NCBI GenBank assembly: GCA_025465355.1
Contig: JAODNN010000106.1
Coordinates: 17,783-81,782 of the forward strand
DNA length: 64,000 nucleotides
Source: Blastococcus sp.
GTDB taxonomy: Bacteria > Actinomycetota > Actinomycetes > Mycobacteriales > Geodermatophilaceae
Direction of reading: 5' to 3'
Below, one piece after another: positions 25,159 through 35,692 of this stretch. Made by a program: the position numbers and the translations under genes. A model generated the notes under the pieces. The model was not told the origin of the DNA and ran no database searches. It saw nothing but the letters and a program-made list of their open reading frames with translations. The stretch's first letter is position 1, and each line of letters begins with the position of its first letter.

Positions 25159-26961
25159 GTGAACGACGGAACAGCCGGGCGCCGTTTGCCCACCGGGGAC
25201 GGCGGGCAGCGGGATCCGGTGCCCGCCTCCTCCCCCGACATGCGAACCGACGACAATCCCGCCGGCGCGTCCGCCTCCGTCCGCACCCGTCGCATCCGCG
25301 AGTTCGCCCGGGACGTCCTCGGCTTCGAGTCGTTCCGGCCCGGCCAGGAAGAGGCGATGCAGGCCGTCGTCGCCGGGCAGGACACGCTCGCGGTCCTGCC
25401 CTCCGGGGCTGGGAAGACGGCGGTCTACCAGGTGGCCGGGCAGCTGCTGGACGGCCCCGTGATCGTCGTCTCGCCGTTGATCGCCCTCCAGCGCGACCAG
25501 GTCGACCGGCTCACCGAACTCGAGGACCGCGCCGGCCGGGCCGCCCAGCTCAACTCGACCCTGTCGGCCGCCGAACACCGCGAGGTGCTGGAGGCCCTCG
25601 GTGACGGAACGGTCCGCTTCGTGTTCCTCGCCCCGGAGCAGCTGACCAAGCCCGAGGTGGTCGACGCGGTCCGCGACGCCGGGCCGGCACTGTTCGTCGT
25701 CGACGAAGCGCACTGCGTCTCCGCCTGGGGGCACGACTTCCGCCCCGACTACCTGCGCCTGGGGTCGGTCGTCGAGCAGCTCGGCCATCCGACGGTTCTG
25801 GCGCTGACCGCCACGGCGGCACCGCCGGTCCGTGCCGAGATCGTCGAGCGCCTGGACATGCGCGACCCCGCGGTCGTCGTCGCGGGCTTCGACCGCCCCG
25901 AGATCCGGCTCGAGGTCGACCAGTACGCCGACCCCGTCGCCAAGCGCAACGGCGTCCTCGACCGGGCCACCGCCGAGGTCGCCGCCGGTCGCGGGCCGGG
26001 CATCGTCTACAGCGCCACCCGCCGAGGCACCGAGGACCTGGCCGAAGCCCTGACCGGCCGCGGGATCCGCGCCCGGGCGTATCACGCGGGGATGAGCACG
26101 GCCGAGCGCGAGGACGGCCAGCGCGCCTGGATGGACGACGAGCTCGACGTCGTCGTCGCCACCACGGCGTTCGGGATGGGCATCGACAAGCCGGGCACCC
26201 GGTTCGTCGTCCACGCCGAGCCGGCCGACTCCGTGGACAGCTACTACCAGGAGATCGGGCGGGCAGGCCGGGACGGGCAGCCCGCGCTCGCCGTGCTCGT
26301 CTACCGCCAGGAAGACCTCGGGCTCCGCCGCTTCTTCGCCGCCGGCGTGCCCGCCGAGGAGGAGCTCCAGCAGGTGGCCGGGCTGGTGGCCGCCGCGTCG
26401 GCTGCAGGCATCGAGGAGGGCGTCGACGTCAAGGCGCTCCGTGAGCAGACCGGTCGCGCCGCGACACCGCTCATCCGGGACATCAACCTGCTGGAGCAGG
26501 TCGAGGCCGTCGTCCTGGACGAGGACGGCGCCGCCCACCCGGCCGCGGATGCGCCGCCCCCCGCCGAAGCCGCCGCGGCTGCCCGTGAGCTGGCCGAGCT
26601 CCACGAGCGGGTCGACCAGAGCAGGGTCGAGATGATGCGCGGCTACGCCGAGACCACCTCGTGCCGCCGGCAGTTCCTGCTCGGCTACTTCGGCGAGCAG
26701 CTCGACGGTCCGTGCGGCAATTGCGACAACTGCGACGAGGCCCGCGACGAAGACGGCAACGGGACGTCGGGGGTCGAGGCCGACCCCGACGCGCCGTTCG
26801 CCGTCTCGATGCCGGTCGAGCACGACGAATGGGGTCCGGGGGTGGTCATGCGCGTCGAGGACGACCGGCTCGTCGTCCTCTTCGAGGAGGTCGGGTACAA
26901 GACCCTGGCGGTGTCCACCGTGCTCGAGCACGACCTGCTCCGGCCCCGCAGCCGCGCCTGA
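25159..26961 (+). CDS. recQ: RecQ-family ATP-dependent DNA helicase
   Basis: 600 residues. Motif 0 is FRPGQEEAM, Walker A is SGAGKT (82-87), and the DEAH box lies in [28 protein letters not shown] and the C-terminal motifs [24 protein letters not shown] and [10 protein letters not shown] are present. The zinc-binding domain is [11 protein letters not shown]...CGNCDNC. Instead of an HRDC domain there is a short C-terminal module ([35 protein letters not shown]), seen in actinobacterial RecQ. The start is GTG; an internal ATG at residue 28 (MRTDDNPAG) is an alternative. Confidence 0.92.
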   Translation: MNDGTAGRRLPTGDGGQRDPVPASSPDMRTDDNPAGASASVRTRRIREFARDVLGFESFRPGQEEAMQAVVAGQDTLAVLPSGAGKTAVYQVAGQLLDGPVIVVSPLIALQRDQVDRLTELEDRAGRAAQLNSTLSAAEHREVLEALGDGTVRFVFLAPEQLTKPEVVDAVRDAGPALFVVDEAHCVSAWGHDFRPDYLRLGSVVEQLGHPTVLALTATAAPPVRAEIVERLDMRDPAVVVAGFDRPEIRLEVDQYADPVAKRNGVLDRATAEVAAGRGPGIVYSATRRGTEDLAEALTGRGIRARAYHAGMSTAEREDGQRAWMDDELDVVVATTAFGMGIDKPGTRFVVHAEPADSVDSYYQEIGRAGRDGQPALAVLVYRQEDLGLRRFFAAGVPAEEELQQVAGLVAAASAAGIEEGVDVKALREQTGRAATPLIRDINLLEQVEAVVLDEDGAAHPAADAPPPAEAAAAARELAELHERVDQSRVEMMRGYAETTSCRRQFLLGYFGEQLDGPCGNCDNCDEARDEDGNGTSGVEADPDAPFAVSMPVEHDEWGPGVVMRVEDDRLVVLFEEVGYKTLAVSTVLEHDLLRPRSRA

Positions 26962-27048
26962 CCTGGGCCTGCGCGCCGTCACGCCACGGTTCGAAGGACG
27001 CCGCGGTGGGCATGCCGCGAGGAACGACCGGGCGAGAGGAGCGCGCGC

Positions 27049-28692
27049 GTGAAGGTCCTCGGCATCAATGCCCTCTACCACGATCCCGCCGCGGCCCTCG
27101 TCGTCGACGGGCAGGTCGTGGCCGCCGCCGAGGAGGAGCGTTTCAGCCGGCGCAAACACGGTAAGCGGCCGCTCCCGTGGAGCGCCTGGGAACTGCCCGA
27201 GCTGTCCGCAGCCTGGTGTCTGGCCGAGGCCGGCGTGACGCCGGCCGACCTCGACGCCGTCACGTACTCCTTCGACCCGCGGCTGATGCCGAGCCCTGAG
27301 GAGACCGGGCTGAACGATCAGGGCGACGTCCTGCGGAAGCACTACGCCCAGCAGGCGCCGTCGTTCCTCGCCCACTACCTCCCCGGGCTGAGCGAGGACC
27401 GCGTGCGCTACGTGCCGCACCACGTCGCGCACGCTGCCTCCGCCGGGTTGGCCGCCCCCTACCCGGCCAACTCCGTGCTCGTGCTCGACGGCCGCGGCGA
27501 GGCGGTCAGCCACCTCGCCGGCCGCTACGCCGACGGGCAGCTCGAGGTGCTGGCCGGCCAGGCACTCCCCCACTCCCTCGGCCTCCTGTACGAGGACCTG
27601 ACCGAGCACCTCGGCTTCCTCCGCAGCTCCGACGAGTACAAGGTCATGGCGATGGCCTCCTACGGCAAGCCGCGGTTCGCCGTCGAGCTCGAGGAGGCCA
27701 TCCGCGCCACCGGGGACGGTGGCTTCCGGACGGCGAAGGTCGACTTCGGCGAGTTCGCCCCGCGGCTGCGCAGGGGCGACGAGTGGACCGAGGCGCACGC
27801 CGACCTCGCGGCCAGCGTCCAGCTGCGCCTGGAGGAGACCCTCCTCGATCTGGTCCGCTGGCTGCACGGGCGCACCGGCGACCGCGCGCTGACCCTCGCC
27901 GGCGGCGTCGCACTCAACTGCGTGGCGAACAGCCGGATCGCCGCCGAGGGTCCGTTCGAGCACGTCTGGGTGCAGCCGGCCGCCGGAGACTCCGGCACCG
28001 CGCTCGGCGGCGCCCTGGCCGTTGCCCGCGAGCTGGGCGACACCACGGCGCCCATGCCCGGGGCCGATCTCGGCCGCGGCTGGACCGACGAGGAGATCGA
28101 GGCCTGGCTGACGACGGCGGCCATCGACTACGAACGCCCGCGGGACGTCGCCGACGCCGTCGCCGCGGTGCTGGCGGACAACGGGATCGTCGCGTGGTTC
28201 CAGGGCCGCAGCGAGTTCGGCCCCCGCGCACTCGGGCACCGTTCCCTGCTCGCCCACCCCGGCTACGCCGCCAACCTCGAGCGGATGAACGACGTCAAGG
28301 GCCGCGAACAGTTCCGCCCCGTAGCCCCGATGGTGCTGGCCGAGCGCGCCGCGGAGATCTTCAGCCGGGGCCCGATCCCGTCGCCCTACATGCTCTTCGT
28401 GCACGACGTCGCCCCGGAGTGGCGCGACCGCATCCCGACCGTCACCCACGTCGACGGGACGGCGCGGATCCAGACCGTCGATCGCGCGGACGAGCCGCTG
28501 GTCGCGCGGATGCTGGAGAGCTTCGAGCGGCGCACCGGGCTTCCGGTCGTGGTGAACACGAGCCTGAACACCGCGGGCCGCCCGATGGTCGATGACCCCC
28601 GCGACGCTCTGGAGTGCTTCGGCTCGGCGCCCGTGGACCTGCTGGCGATCGGCCCGTTCGTCGTCCGGCGGGCCCGCGCGACCGCCAGGTGA
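27049..28692 (+). CDS. Carbamoyltransferase (NodU/CmcH family)
   Basis: 547 residues. The N-terminal kinase-like domain begins [37 protein letters not shown], with the metal-binding histidines in [14 protein letters not shown]-terminal YrdC-like part contains [15 protein letters not shown] and [22 protein letters not shown]. Family members carbamoylate hydroxyl groups of natural products or sugars using carbamoyl phosphate and ATP. No biosynthetic cluster is visible nearby, so the acceptor is unknown. The start is GTG after a purine-rich GAGAGGAG site. Confidence 0.9.
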   Translation: MKVLGINALYHDPAAALVVDGQVVAAAEEERFSRRKHGKRPLPWSAWELPELSAAWCLAEAGVTPADLDAVTYSFDPRLMPSPEETGLNDQGDVLRKHYAQQAPSFLAHYLPGLSEDRVRYVPHHVAHAASAGLAAPYPANSVLVLDGRGEAVSHLAGRYADGQLEVLAGQALPHSLGLLYEDLTEHLGFLRSSDEYKVMAMASYGKPRFAVELEEAIRATGDGGFRTAKVDFGEFAPRLRRGDEWTEAHADLAASVQLRLEETLLDLVRWLHGRTGDRALTLAGGVALNCVANSRIAAEGPFEHVWVQPAAGDSGTALGGALAVARELGDTTAPMPGADLGRGWTDEEIEAWLTTAAIDYERPRDVADAVAAVLADNGIVAWFQGRSEFGPRALGHRSLLAHPGYAANLERMNDVKGREQFRPVAPMVLAERAAEIFSRGPIPSPYMLFVHDVAPEWRDRIPTVTHVDGTARIQTVDRADEPLVARMLESFERRTGLPVVVNTSLNTAGRPMVDDPRDALECFGSAPVDLLAIGPFVVRRARATAR

Positions 28693-28794
28693 GCCCGAAT
28701 CGTCTTCCCCGGTGTCGCCGGCGGGAGGAGACTGGCCACGGCGGGACGCCGAGGCTTCAGGCATTACCCGCCCCGACCCCGAGGGGGCGGCGCC

Positions 28795-29070
28795 GTGGAT
28801 CACGACCCCGTGCTGCGTTCCCTGGCCGCCGATCTGGAACAGGACGACCCGAGCCTGGCGGCCTTCCTCTCGACGGGCGCCGTGGCCCGCCGGCACCACC
28901 GCGCAGCATGGGTGACCGCCGGCCTGCTGCCGCTGTTCGCGCTCGCCGTCACGCTGCCGATCACGGTCGCGATCGGGGTGCTGGCGATGCTGCTGGTCAT
29001 CGCCTCACCGCTCGCGGTGTGCTGGCTGTGCAGCGTCGCCGACGACCCGCCGCGGCCCGAGAACGGCTGA
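28795..29070 (+). CDS. DUF3040 family membrane protein
   Basis: 91 residues. The N-terminus ([27 protein letters not shown]) matches the DUF3040 pattern, with one long or two short hydrophobic segments around residues 40-82. Function is unknown; such proteins are common in actinobacterial membranes. The start is GTG. Confidence 0.75.
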   Translation: MDHDPVLRSLAADLEQDDPSLAAFLSTGAVARRHHRAAWVTAGLLPLFALAVTLPITVAIGVLAMLLVIASPLAVCWLCSVADDPPRPENG

Positions 29071-29111
29071 TCCGCCGCACCCCGGAGGCGACGAGGTGGG
29101 GCCGCCGCCGC

Positions 29112-29117
29112 TACGTT
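29112..29117 (+). promoter_or_regulatory. -10 box of a leaderless promoter for the acyl-CoA dehydrogenase
   Basis: TACGTT, then GCGCTC, then the ATG at 29124: a six-base spacing and no ribosome-binding site. Confidence 0.5.
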
Positions 29118-29123
29118 GCGCTC

Positions 29124-30335
29124 ATGGACTTCGCCCTTTCCGCCCGAGCCGAGGACGTCGTCGGCCGGATGTGGGATTTCATGCGCGAGCAGGTCTTCCC
29201 CGCCGAGCCCGTGTACGACCAGTGGCGGGCCGAGCGCGGGTACGACAACCACGAGCACCCGCCGGTCCTGGAGGAGTTGAAGGCAGACGCGCGTAAGCGC
29301 GGTCTGTGGAACCTCTTCCACCACGAGCTCGGGGGCCTGTCCAACCTCGAGTACGCGTCGGTGGCCGAGGTCATGGGCTGGTCGCCCACTCTCGCGCCGG
29401 AGGCGACCAACTGCGGCGCCCCGGACACCGGGAACATGGAGACCCTGATGCTCTTCGGCACGCCGGAGCAGAAGGAACGGTGGCTGCAGCCGCTGCTCGA
29501 GGGCGAGATCCGCTCCGGCTTCGCCATGACGGAGCCGGACGTCGCGTCGTCGGACGCGCGCAACATCCAGACCTCGATCGTGCGCGACGGCGACGAGTAC
29601 GTCATCAACGGTCGCAAGTGGTGGACCAGCGGTGCCGCCGACGAGCGCTGCCAGATCTTCATCGTCATGGGCAAGACCGACCCGGACGGTCCGCCGCACA
29701 AGCAGCAGTCGATGGTCCTGGTGCCGCGGGACACTCCTGGCCTGGAGATCGTCCGGCACCTGCCGGTGTTCGGGTACCAGGACCAGCACGGCCACTCGGA
29801 GCTGCGCTTCACCGACGTCCGCGTGCCCGTGTCGAACATCCTGTCCGGCGAGGGTGACGGCTTCATGATCGCCCAGGCCCGGCTCGGCCCCGGTCGGATC
29901 CACCACTGCATGCGCGCGATCGGCATGGCCGAGCGCGCGCTCGCGCTGATGGTCGAACGGGCCAAGTCGCGCGTGGCGTTCGGCCGTCCGCTCGCCGAGC
30001 AGGGCACCGTCCGCGAGTCGATCGCACGCTCGCGGATCGAGATCGACCAGGCCCGGCTGCTCGTGCTCAAGACCGCCGACCTGATCGACAAGTTCGGCGC
30101 GAAGGGGGCGCGCACCGAGATCTCCGCGATCAAGGTCGCCGCGCCCCAGGTGGCGCTCGACGTCATCGACCGGGCGATCCAGCTGCACGGCGGCGCCGGC
30201 GTCAGCGACGACACGCCGCTGGCCGGCTTCTACGCGCACGCCCGCACGCTGCGGATCGTCGACGGGCCCGACGCGGTGCACCTCCGCGGCGTCGCCAAGG
30301 AGGAGCTGGCCCGGGAGCGCCCCTACGCCGGCTGA
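29124..30335 (+). CDS. Acyl-CoA dehydrogenase (ACAD10/11-like)
   Basis: 403 residues. It has the flavin- and substrate-binding segments [20 protein letters not shown] and GRKWWTSGA, the middle beta domain, and the C-terminal helical domain with [45 protein letters not shown]. The catalytic Glu of classical short/medium-chain enzymes is not at the usual place; the DGP segment fits the ACAD10/11 subgroup, which acts on branched or modified acyl-CoAs. Chain specificity is unknown. No other beta-oxidation genes adjoin it. Confidence 0.9.
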   Translation: MDFALSARAEDVVGRMWDFMREQVFPAEPVYDQWRAERGYDNHEHPPVLEELKADARKRGLWNLFHHELGGLSNLEYASVAEVMGWSPTLAPEATNCGAPDTGNMETLMLFGTPEQKERWLQPLLEGEIRSGFAMTEPDVASSDARNIQTSIVRDGDEYVINGRKWWTSGAADERCQIFIVMGKTDPDGPPHKQQSMVLVPRDTPGLEIVRHLPVFGYQDQHGHSELRFTDVRVPVSNILSGEGDGFMIAQARLGPGRIHHCMRAIGMAERALALMVERAKSRVAFGRPLAEQGTVRESIARSRIEIDQARLLVLKTADLIDKFGAKGARTEISAIKVAAPQVALDVIDRAIQLHGGAGVSDDTPLAGFYAHARTLRIVDGPDAVHLRGVAKEELARERPYAG

Positions 30336-30362
30336 GCCGCCGAAGGCACCGTCACTCCGGCG

Positions 30363-30578
30363 TCAGGAGCTCCGGGCCCGGCGATAGAGCAGGGCGCCGA
30401 CCGCGGCCAGCACCACGCCGAGGAACACCTGGGCGAGACCGACCACCTGCTGGCCGGTGCCGAACCACGACACCGACGACACGAGCAGGACGACGGCGAT
30501 GCCGAGCAGGAGCACGCCGACCAGCCGCTCCCGCCGGACGTTGCGGGAGCCGGACGTCCCAGGATCTGCTGCAGCCAT
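30363..30578 (-). CDS. Small two-helix membrane protein
   Basis: 71 residues from the ATG at 30578 (MAAADPGTSGSRNVRRERL), with two hydrophobic helices (about 21-38 and 45-66) separated by WFGTGQQ and a basic C-terminus (YRRARSS). A purine-rich GAGAGGG precedes the start by eight bases. The family is not recognised. It is convergent with the acyl-CoA dehydrogenase and lies downstream of the GNAT gene on the same strand. Confidence 0.65.
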   Translation of the reverse strand: MAAADPGTSGSRNVRRERLVGVLLLGIAVVLLVSSVSWFGTGQQVVGLAQVFLGVVLAAVGALLYRRARSS

Positions 30579-30591
30579 ACCCGACACCCTC

Positions 30592-31110
30592 TCAGAGCCG
30601 GCGGACCAGGATGATCTCGTCGCGGTCGTCGCCCGCGCCCACGCGAATGGCACCCGGCAGCCGGCCGTGCTCGGCGTACCCCAGCCTGCGGTAGAAGGCG
30701 TCGACGCCGGTCCCGCCGCGCGCGGTCAGCTGCAGGAACTCCCAGCCGAGGCTGCACGCGATGTCGTGTACCCCCGCCATGAGCATCCGGCCGAGCCCCT
30801 GACCCTGCCGCGACGGGTGCACCTGCACGCGCAGGACCCTGCCCCAGTGCCGGCGCAGGGGGCTGGACGAGCCGACGAGACAGGCGAAGCCGGCCGTCGC
30901 GCCGTCCACGGTGAGCAGGGCGAGGACGTCGCGCCCCGAGGTGACGCCCGCCAGCAGCCGGTCCAGCACGGGTGCGACGTCCGCGGCGGTGACCGGAGGG
31001 ACGAAACCGACGGCCCCGCCGGCGTTGTTCACGTCGGTCCAGCAGGCCAGCAGCTCCGCGCGAAGGGCGTCGTCGACGGCAGTGACGGCCCGGACCTCGA
31101 CATCAGACAC
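30592..31110 (-). CDS. GNAT-family N-acetyltransferase
   Basis: 172 residues. The acetyl-CoA binding motif A is VLRVQVHPSRQGQGLGRMLMAGV (Q/R-x-x-G-x-G/A), and the C-terminal GVDAFYRRLGYAEHGRLPGAI is typical. The substrate is unknown. The GTG at 31110 is used. It diverges from the nuclease at 31192. Confidence 0.85.
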   Translation of the reverse strand: MSDVEVRAVTAVDDALRAELLACWTDVNNAGGAVGFVPPVTAADVAPVLDRLLAGVTSGRDVLALLTVDGATAGFACLVGSSSPLRRHWGRVLRVQVHPSRQGQGLGRMLMAGVHDIACSLGWEFLQLTARGGTGVDAFYRRLGYAEHGRLPGAIRVGAGDDRDEIILVRRL

Positions 31111-31191
31111 GTCCCCATCGTGCCGCCCGGCCTGTCGCGCACCGCGCACGACCTCCTGGCGAGGGCTCGGGGACAGGGCCACGCTGCCGTC

Positions 31192-32085
31192 ATGACCGTG
31201 CCGCACCCGCCGGTGCCTGCGACTGTCGCCGCATCGGCAGACCAACTGGAGCACCGCGCCGGGTTCGACCCCACCTTCCTCGGCGTCGATGTGCCGATGC
31301 CGGGCCTGGCGGCCGAGGTTCCCACGGTCCTGCTCCCCTACCTCCACTACAGCGTGCTGTTCCGGCCCGACCGGCGGTTGGCAGCCCTCACCGCCCTGAG
31401 CCTGGACGGGGCGCACCTCGTCCCGCTCGCCCGTTCCGACAGCTGGCAGCTCGACCCGCGGCTGGCCGCCGAGCTGCAGGCCGGCCCGGCGATCTACGCC
31501 AACAACATCCTCGACCGGGGCCATCTCGTGATGCGGGCGTCGTCGACCTGGGGAGAGACCGCGGAGGAGGCCCACCGGGCGGAGATCGACACGTTCTACT
31601 TCACCAACGCCGCACCCCAGGCCGCGCTGTTCAACCAGGGCCGGGAGCTGTGGCTGGGCCTGGAGGAGTACCTGCAGGAACATGCCGCCACCTTCGACCG
31701 CAAGTTGGTCGTCCTCGCCGGGCCGGTCCTGGACCAGGCGGACCCGCCCTACCGCGGGATCCAGATCCCGCTGCGGTTCTGGAAGGTCGTCGCGTTCATC
31801 CAGGACGGCGGGCTCGCCGCCACCGGTTACGTCCTCGACCAGTCGCCCCTGATCGATGACCGCCTGGAAACACTCCTGGCGGAGGCGGCCGCGGCCGGAG
31901 CCGTCCCACCGCTGGGGCCGTTCCGCACGTTCCAGGTGCCGATCGCGCACATCGCCGAGCTCACCGGGGTCCGGCTCGGCCAGTTGGCCGCCGTGGACCG
32001 GCTGCCGGTCGCCCCGTCGGTGGACAAGGGAGTGGGCGCGTGGCGGGAGCTGCACGCACTGGACGACGTGCAGTTCGCCGCGTGA
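31192..32085 (+). CDS. DNA/RNA non-specific endonuclease (NucA/NucB-like)
   Basis: 297 residues. The catalytic DRGH motif appears in NILDRGHLVMR, followed by the metal-site Asn in FTNAAPQAALFNQGRELWLGLEEY, typical of the Serratia-nuclease fold. Most family members are secreted; this one has no obvious signal peptide (N-terminus MTVPHPPVPATVAASADQ), so it may act inside the cell or be exported differently. It diverges from the GNAT gene and converges on the LCP gene. Confidence 0.86.
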   Translation: MTVPHPPVPATVAASADQLEHRAGFDPTFLGVDVPMPGLAAEVPTVLLPYLHYSVLFRPDRRLAALTALSLDGAHLVPLARSDSWQLDPRLAAELQAGPAIYANNILDRGHLVMRASSTWGETAEEAHRAEIDTFYFTNAAPQAALFNQGRELWLGLEEYLQEHAATFDRKLVVLAGPVLDQADPPYRGIQIPLRFWKVVAFIQDGGLAATGYVLDQSPLIDDRLETLLAEAAAAGAVPPLGPFRTFQVPIAHIAELTGVRLGQLAAVDRLPVAPSVDKGVGAWRELHALDDVQFAA

Positions 32086-32166
32086 CCGCGGGCTCGAGGA
32101 CCGTGACCACCGCCGTCCCCGACGACACCTGCGGCAATCTGGTCCAGATCGTCAGCGGGTGAGCCG

Positions 32167-33714
32167 TCAGCCGTGCTTGGTGGCCGGCCGGCCCGCCGCG
32201 CGGGCCGCAGCGGCCTGCTCCGGGTCGTAGGCGCAGGCGTCCTTGACATCGGCGACGGGGTCGGTCGTCGGCGGGGCGCCGGACGGGGTCGCGGAGGAAC
32301 TCGGCGCACCCGTCGACGGAGTCGCGGAGCCCGTCGTGGGGCTGCTGTCGTTGCCCGTCGGTTCCGCCGGCGCGGTCACTGCCTCGGAGACCAGGCGGCG
32401 GATCTTGTCGTAGTCCGGGTAGGCCGGATTGATCAGGCTCTGGTCGAACACCAGGCTGCGGATCGAGGCGTCCTTCACCAGGAAGGCCAGGTTGACGAAG
32501 TCGTCGAGCGCGGACTTCGGGATGTCGGTGCTGACCATGTCCTTGGTCGTGGCAGCCAGCTCCTGGTACTGCTGCAACAGCGTGACGGGCTGTGCCGCCT
32601 CGACGATCGCCTTGATCGCGCACCGCTGTCGGGCCATCCGGAGGTAGTCGGTCAGCCCGAACCGGCCGCGCGCCCAGTCGAGGGCGCGAGCGCCGCCCAT
32701 GTGCTGGTTCGGCCCCGGAGCGATGTAGGCGTCCGGGAGCTGCCCGAGCGACGGCTCGCCCCCGACCGGCACGTAGTAGTTGACGTTGACCGTGATGCCG
32801 CCGAGCGCGTCCACCAGCCGGCTGAAGCCCGCGAGGTTCACCAGCACGTAGTAGTCGATGTGCAGTCCGGTCGCCTCGCCCACGCCCAGCTTGAGGAAGT
32901 CCGCGCCCGGGTCGTCGGTGGGGCCGAGGATGCCCGGGTGCTGCGCCGGGCCGTTGCGGTAGACGGCGTTGAGCAGGCTCTCGGACTCGCTACCGGCCTG
33001 GAAGCCGTTCGGATAGACCTTGGCGAGCGGGCTCTCCTTCGGGAACGGCAGGTTCTCCAGGTTCCTCGGCAGGCTGAGCAGTGTCGTGTCGCCGGTGCGG
33101 GTGTCGATGCTGGCGACCACCACGGTGTCGGTGCGCACGCCCTCGCGGCCCTCGCCGCCGTCGCCGCCCAGCAGCAGCACGTTGACCCGCAACTTGTCGC
33201 CGAACGGATTGGGCTTGTCGACGACGGTCGCCGACTTCCCGTCGTCGAAGACCCCCGCGATCAGGTTGCGCTGGACCAGGGCCAGCCGGCCCACCTCGAC
33301 CGCCGGGGCGGCGACAGCCGCCACCAGCAGCAGGACGACGCACGCGCCGAGCAGGTGCCGGCCGCGGGAGATACCGGCCGGCAGCAGCATGCGGTATCCG
33401 GCGACGACGACCACGATCCAGAGCAGGGCGACGACCGCCGAGCCGCCCACGACCCACAGCAGCCGGTTGGTGTCGACGGCCGTGCGGATCGCGGTCGACC
33501 GGCCGGCGGTGAACAGCCAGACCACCCCGGCCACCAGGATCAGGAAGACCAGCAGGGTGAGGGCGCCGAGCTTGCGACGGCCCGCGGCCATCAGCGCCGT
33601 GCCCGGCAGGAGGGTCCCGAGAACGGTCCAGCCGATCACCGACCGGAAGGGGCGCGCCGGGCGGGCAGGTGGCTGCGCGCCGTCGTGGAGGAGGGCAGAA
33701 GAGCCGCCGCTCAT
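32167..33714 (-). CDS. LytR-CpsA-Psr (LCP) family cell-wall glycopolymer ligase
   Basis: 515 residues. LCP enzymes attach wall polymers such as arabinogalactan or teichoic acid to peptidoglycan. The extracellular domain (about 185-450) has GVRTDTVVVASIDTRTGDTTLLSLPRN, with the catalytic Asp/Arg residues, and a second Arg cluster in DYLRMARQR. The N-terminus has about four hydrophobic helices before the domain (for instance VVWLFTAG and VVALLWIVVVVAGY); many LCP proteins have only one. The C-terminus is Ser/Thr/Pro-rich and flexible. Confidence 0.9.
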   Translation of the reverse strand: MSGGSSALLHDGAQPPARPARPFRSVIGWTVLGTLLPGTALMAAGRRKLGALTLLVFLILVAGVVWLFTAGRSTAIRTAVDTNRLLWVVGGSAVVALLWIVVVVAGYRMLLPAGISRGRHLLGACVVLLLVAAVAAPAVEVGRLALVQRNLIAGVFDDGKSATVVDKPNPFGDKLRVNVLLLGGDGGEGREGVRTDTVVVASIDTRTGDTTLLSLPRNLENLPFPKESPLAKVYPNGFQAGSESESLLNAVYRNGPAQHPGILGPTDDPGADFLKLGVGEATGLHIDYYVLVNLAGFSRLVDALGGITVNVNYYVPVGGEPSLGQLPDAYIAPGPNQHMGGARALDWARGRFGLTDYLRMARQRCAIKAIVEAAQPVTLLQQYQELAATTKDMVSTDIPKSALDDFVNLAFLVKDASIRSLVFDQSLINPAYPDYDKIRRLVSEAVTAPAEPTGNDSSPTTGSATPSTGAPSSSATPSGAPPTTDPVADVKDACAYDPEQAAAARAAGRPATKHG

Positions 33715-33897
33715 GCTCCGGACGCCGCTCGGCGCTGCGAGGTCATCCGGGCATGATCTCACCGTTTGCCCTGCTGGGCCGGGGTCGCGAAGCGCCGGCA
33801 GCGACAACCCCCCGATCCAGGGACAGCGAATGGAGCGGCCGCGCTGGTTACGGAGGCGTAGGTTTTGATGGTAGGCCCAGCCGCCCCGGAGGTCGCC

Positions 33898-34851
33898 ATG
33901 TCCCAGACGAACCCGCACAGCGCGGTCCTCATCGAACTCGAGCCCGTGGTCGCACAGAACCTCGACCGGCATCTTGCGATCGCAAAGGAATGGCATCCGC
34001 ACGACTACGTGCCGTGGGACGAGGGCCGCAACTTCGCCTTCCTGGGCGGCGAGGACTGGTCGCCGGAGCAGTCGCGGCTCGACGAGACCGCGAAGGCCGC
34101 GATGTTCGTCAACCTGCTGACCGAGGACAACCTGCCCAGCTACCACCGCGAGATCGCCACGCGCTTCGGCCGTGACGGCGCGTGGGGCACCTGGGTCGGC
34201 CGGTGGACGGCGGAGGAGAACCGGCACGGGGTGGCGCTGCGCGACTATCTCGTCGTCACCCGCGGCGTCGACCCGGTGGAGCTCGAGCGGGCCCGGATGG
34301 ACTACATGACCCTGGGCTACGACTCCGGCGACAAGACCGCCCTCGAGGCGGTCGCCTACGTCTCCTTCCAGGAGCTCGCCACCCGCGTCTCGCATCGCAA
34401 CACCGGCCGGGCCACCGGTGACCCGATCGCCGACCAGCTGCTCGCCCGCATCGCGACCGACGAGAACCTGCACATGATCTTCTACCGGAACCTCGTCGAG
34501 GCGGCGTTCTCCATCGACCCGGACGAGATGATGCGGGCGGTGGCCGACGAGGTCATCAACTTCGAGATGCCCGGCGCGAACATGGCGAACTTCCGGAAGA
34601 ACTCGACGATCATCGCGAAGGCCGGTATCTACGACCTGCGCCTGCACCACGACGAGGTCGTCGCGCCCATCCTGCGGTTCTGGAAGGTCTTCGACCGCAC
34701 CGACTTCGGCCCGAAGGGCGAGCAGGCCCGCGAGGAGTTGGCCCAGTTCCTGACCGGGCTGGACGCCCAGGCCACCCGGTTCGTCGAGAGCCGCGAGCGG
34801 GCCCGCGCCCGCATGGCGGCCCGCGGTGAGGCACAAGGCGCCCTCTCGTAG
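33898..34851 (+). CDS. Acyl-ACP desaturase (ferritin-like di-iron)
   Basis: 317 residues. The two iron-binding motifs are EENRHG and DENLHM, each an E-x-x-H, with further Glu ligands in the flanking helices. The enzyme introduces a double bond into saturated acyl-ACP, using O2 and ferredoxin, to adjust membrane fluidity. The ATG at 33898 follows GGAGG with five bases between, so it is preferred to the ATG at 33868. It is followed after ten bases by exonuclease III. Confidence 0.9.
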   Translation: MSQTNPHSAVLIELEPVVAQNLDRHLAIAKEWHPHDYVPWDEGRNFAFLGGEDWSPEQSRLDETAKAAMFVNLLTEDNLPSYHREIATRFGRDGAWGTWVGRWTAEENRHGVALRDYLVVTRGVDPVELERARMDYMTLGYDSGDKTALEAVAYVSFQELATRVSHRNTGRATGDPIADQLLARIATDENLHMIFYRNLVEAAFSIDPDEMMRAVADEVINFEMPGANMANFRKNSTIIAKAGIYDLRLHHDEVVAPILRFWKVFDRTDFGPKGEQAREELAQFLTGLDAQATRFVESRERARARMAARGEAQGALS

Positions 34852-34854
34852 GGT
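34849..34854 (+). promoter_or_regulatory. -10 box of a leaderless promoter for exonuclease III
   Basis: TAGGGT lies seven bases before the GTG at 34862. It overlaps the last codon and stop of the desaturase gene. Confidence 0.42.
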
Positions 34855-34861
34855 CGGTGGC

Positions 34862-35653
34862 GTGCGGCTGGCCACCTGGAACGTCAACTCCATCCGTAGC
34901 CGAGCCGACCGGGTTGCGGCATTCCTGCAGCGGAACGACGTCGACGTCCTGGCGCTGCAGGAAACCAAGTGCCGGGACGACCAGTTCCCCCAGATGATGT
35001 TCGACGCGCTCGGCTACGAGGTCGCGCACGTCGGCTACTCGCAGTGGAACGGGGTCGCAATCCTGTCCCGCGTGGGGCTGGACGACGTGACGGTCGGCTT
35101 CCCGGGGCAGCCCGCCTGGGGAGAAACACCGGCGACCGAGGCCCGAGCACTCGGCGCGACCTGCGGCGGCGTCCGTGTGTGGAGCCTGTACGTACCGAAC
35201 GGGCGCACCCTCGCCGACCCGCACTACCAGTACAAGCTGGCCTGGCTCGAGGCCCTGCGGACCGCGGGAGCCGTCTGGCTGGCGGAGGACCCCGCCGCGT
35301 CGGTCGCCCTCGTCGGTGACTGGAACATCGCCCCACAGGACGACGACGTGTGGGACATCGGCGTGTTCGCGCACTCCACCCACGTCTCCGAGCCCGAGCG
35401 GGCCGCCTTCCGGGCGATCGTCGACGGCGGGTACACCGACGTCGTCCGGCCGTACACGCCGGGGCCCGGCGTCTACACGTACTGGGACTACACCCAGCTG
35501 CGCTTCCCCCGCCGCGAGGGCATGCGGATCGACTTCGCGCTGGGCTCCCCCGCCTTTGCCGCCCGAACGACCGGTGCGCTCATCGACCGGGAGGAGCGCA
35601 AGGGCAAGGGCGCCAGCGACCACGCTCCGGTGATCGTCGATCTGGCCGACTGA
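34862..35653 (+). CDS. xthA: Exodeoxyribonuclease III
   Basis: 263 residues of the endonuclease/exonuclease/phosphatase fold. Motifs are LATWNVNSIRSR, LALQETKC (catalytic Glu), LVGDWNIAPQ (Asp, Asn), FPRREGMRIDFALGS and the terminal KGASDHAPV (catalytic His). It repairs apurinic sites and 3' ends. It starts with GTG just after the desaturase gene. Confidence 0.93.
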   Translation: MRLATWNVNSIRSRADRVAAFLQRNDVDVLALQETKCRDDQFPQMMFDALGYEVAHVGYSQWNGVAILSRVGLDDVTVGFPGQPAWGETPATEARALGATCGGVRVWSLYVPNGRTLADPHYQYKLAWLEALRTAGAVWLAEDPAASVALVGDWNIAPQDDDVWDIGVFAHSTHVSEPERAAFRAIVDGGYTDVVRPYTPGPGVYTYWDYTQLRFPRREGMRIDFALGSPAFAARTTGALIDREERKGKGASDHAPVIVDLAD

Positions 35654-35692
35654 CCCCCGGGGCGGTGGGCGCCCCGGGGCAGCCGGTCCTTC

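Noticed and set aside
24973..28899. A 1308-codon open frame on the minus strand opposite recQ and the carbamoyltransferase
   Set aside because: It spans two well-supported plus-strand genes and their gap; composition is typical of an antisense frame.
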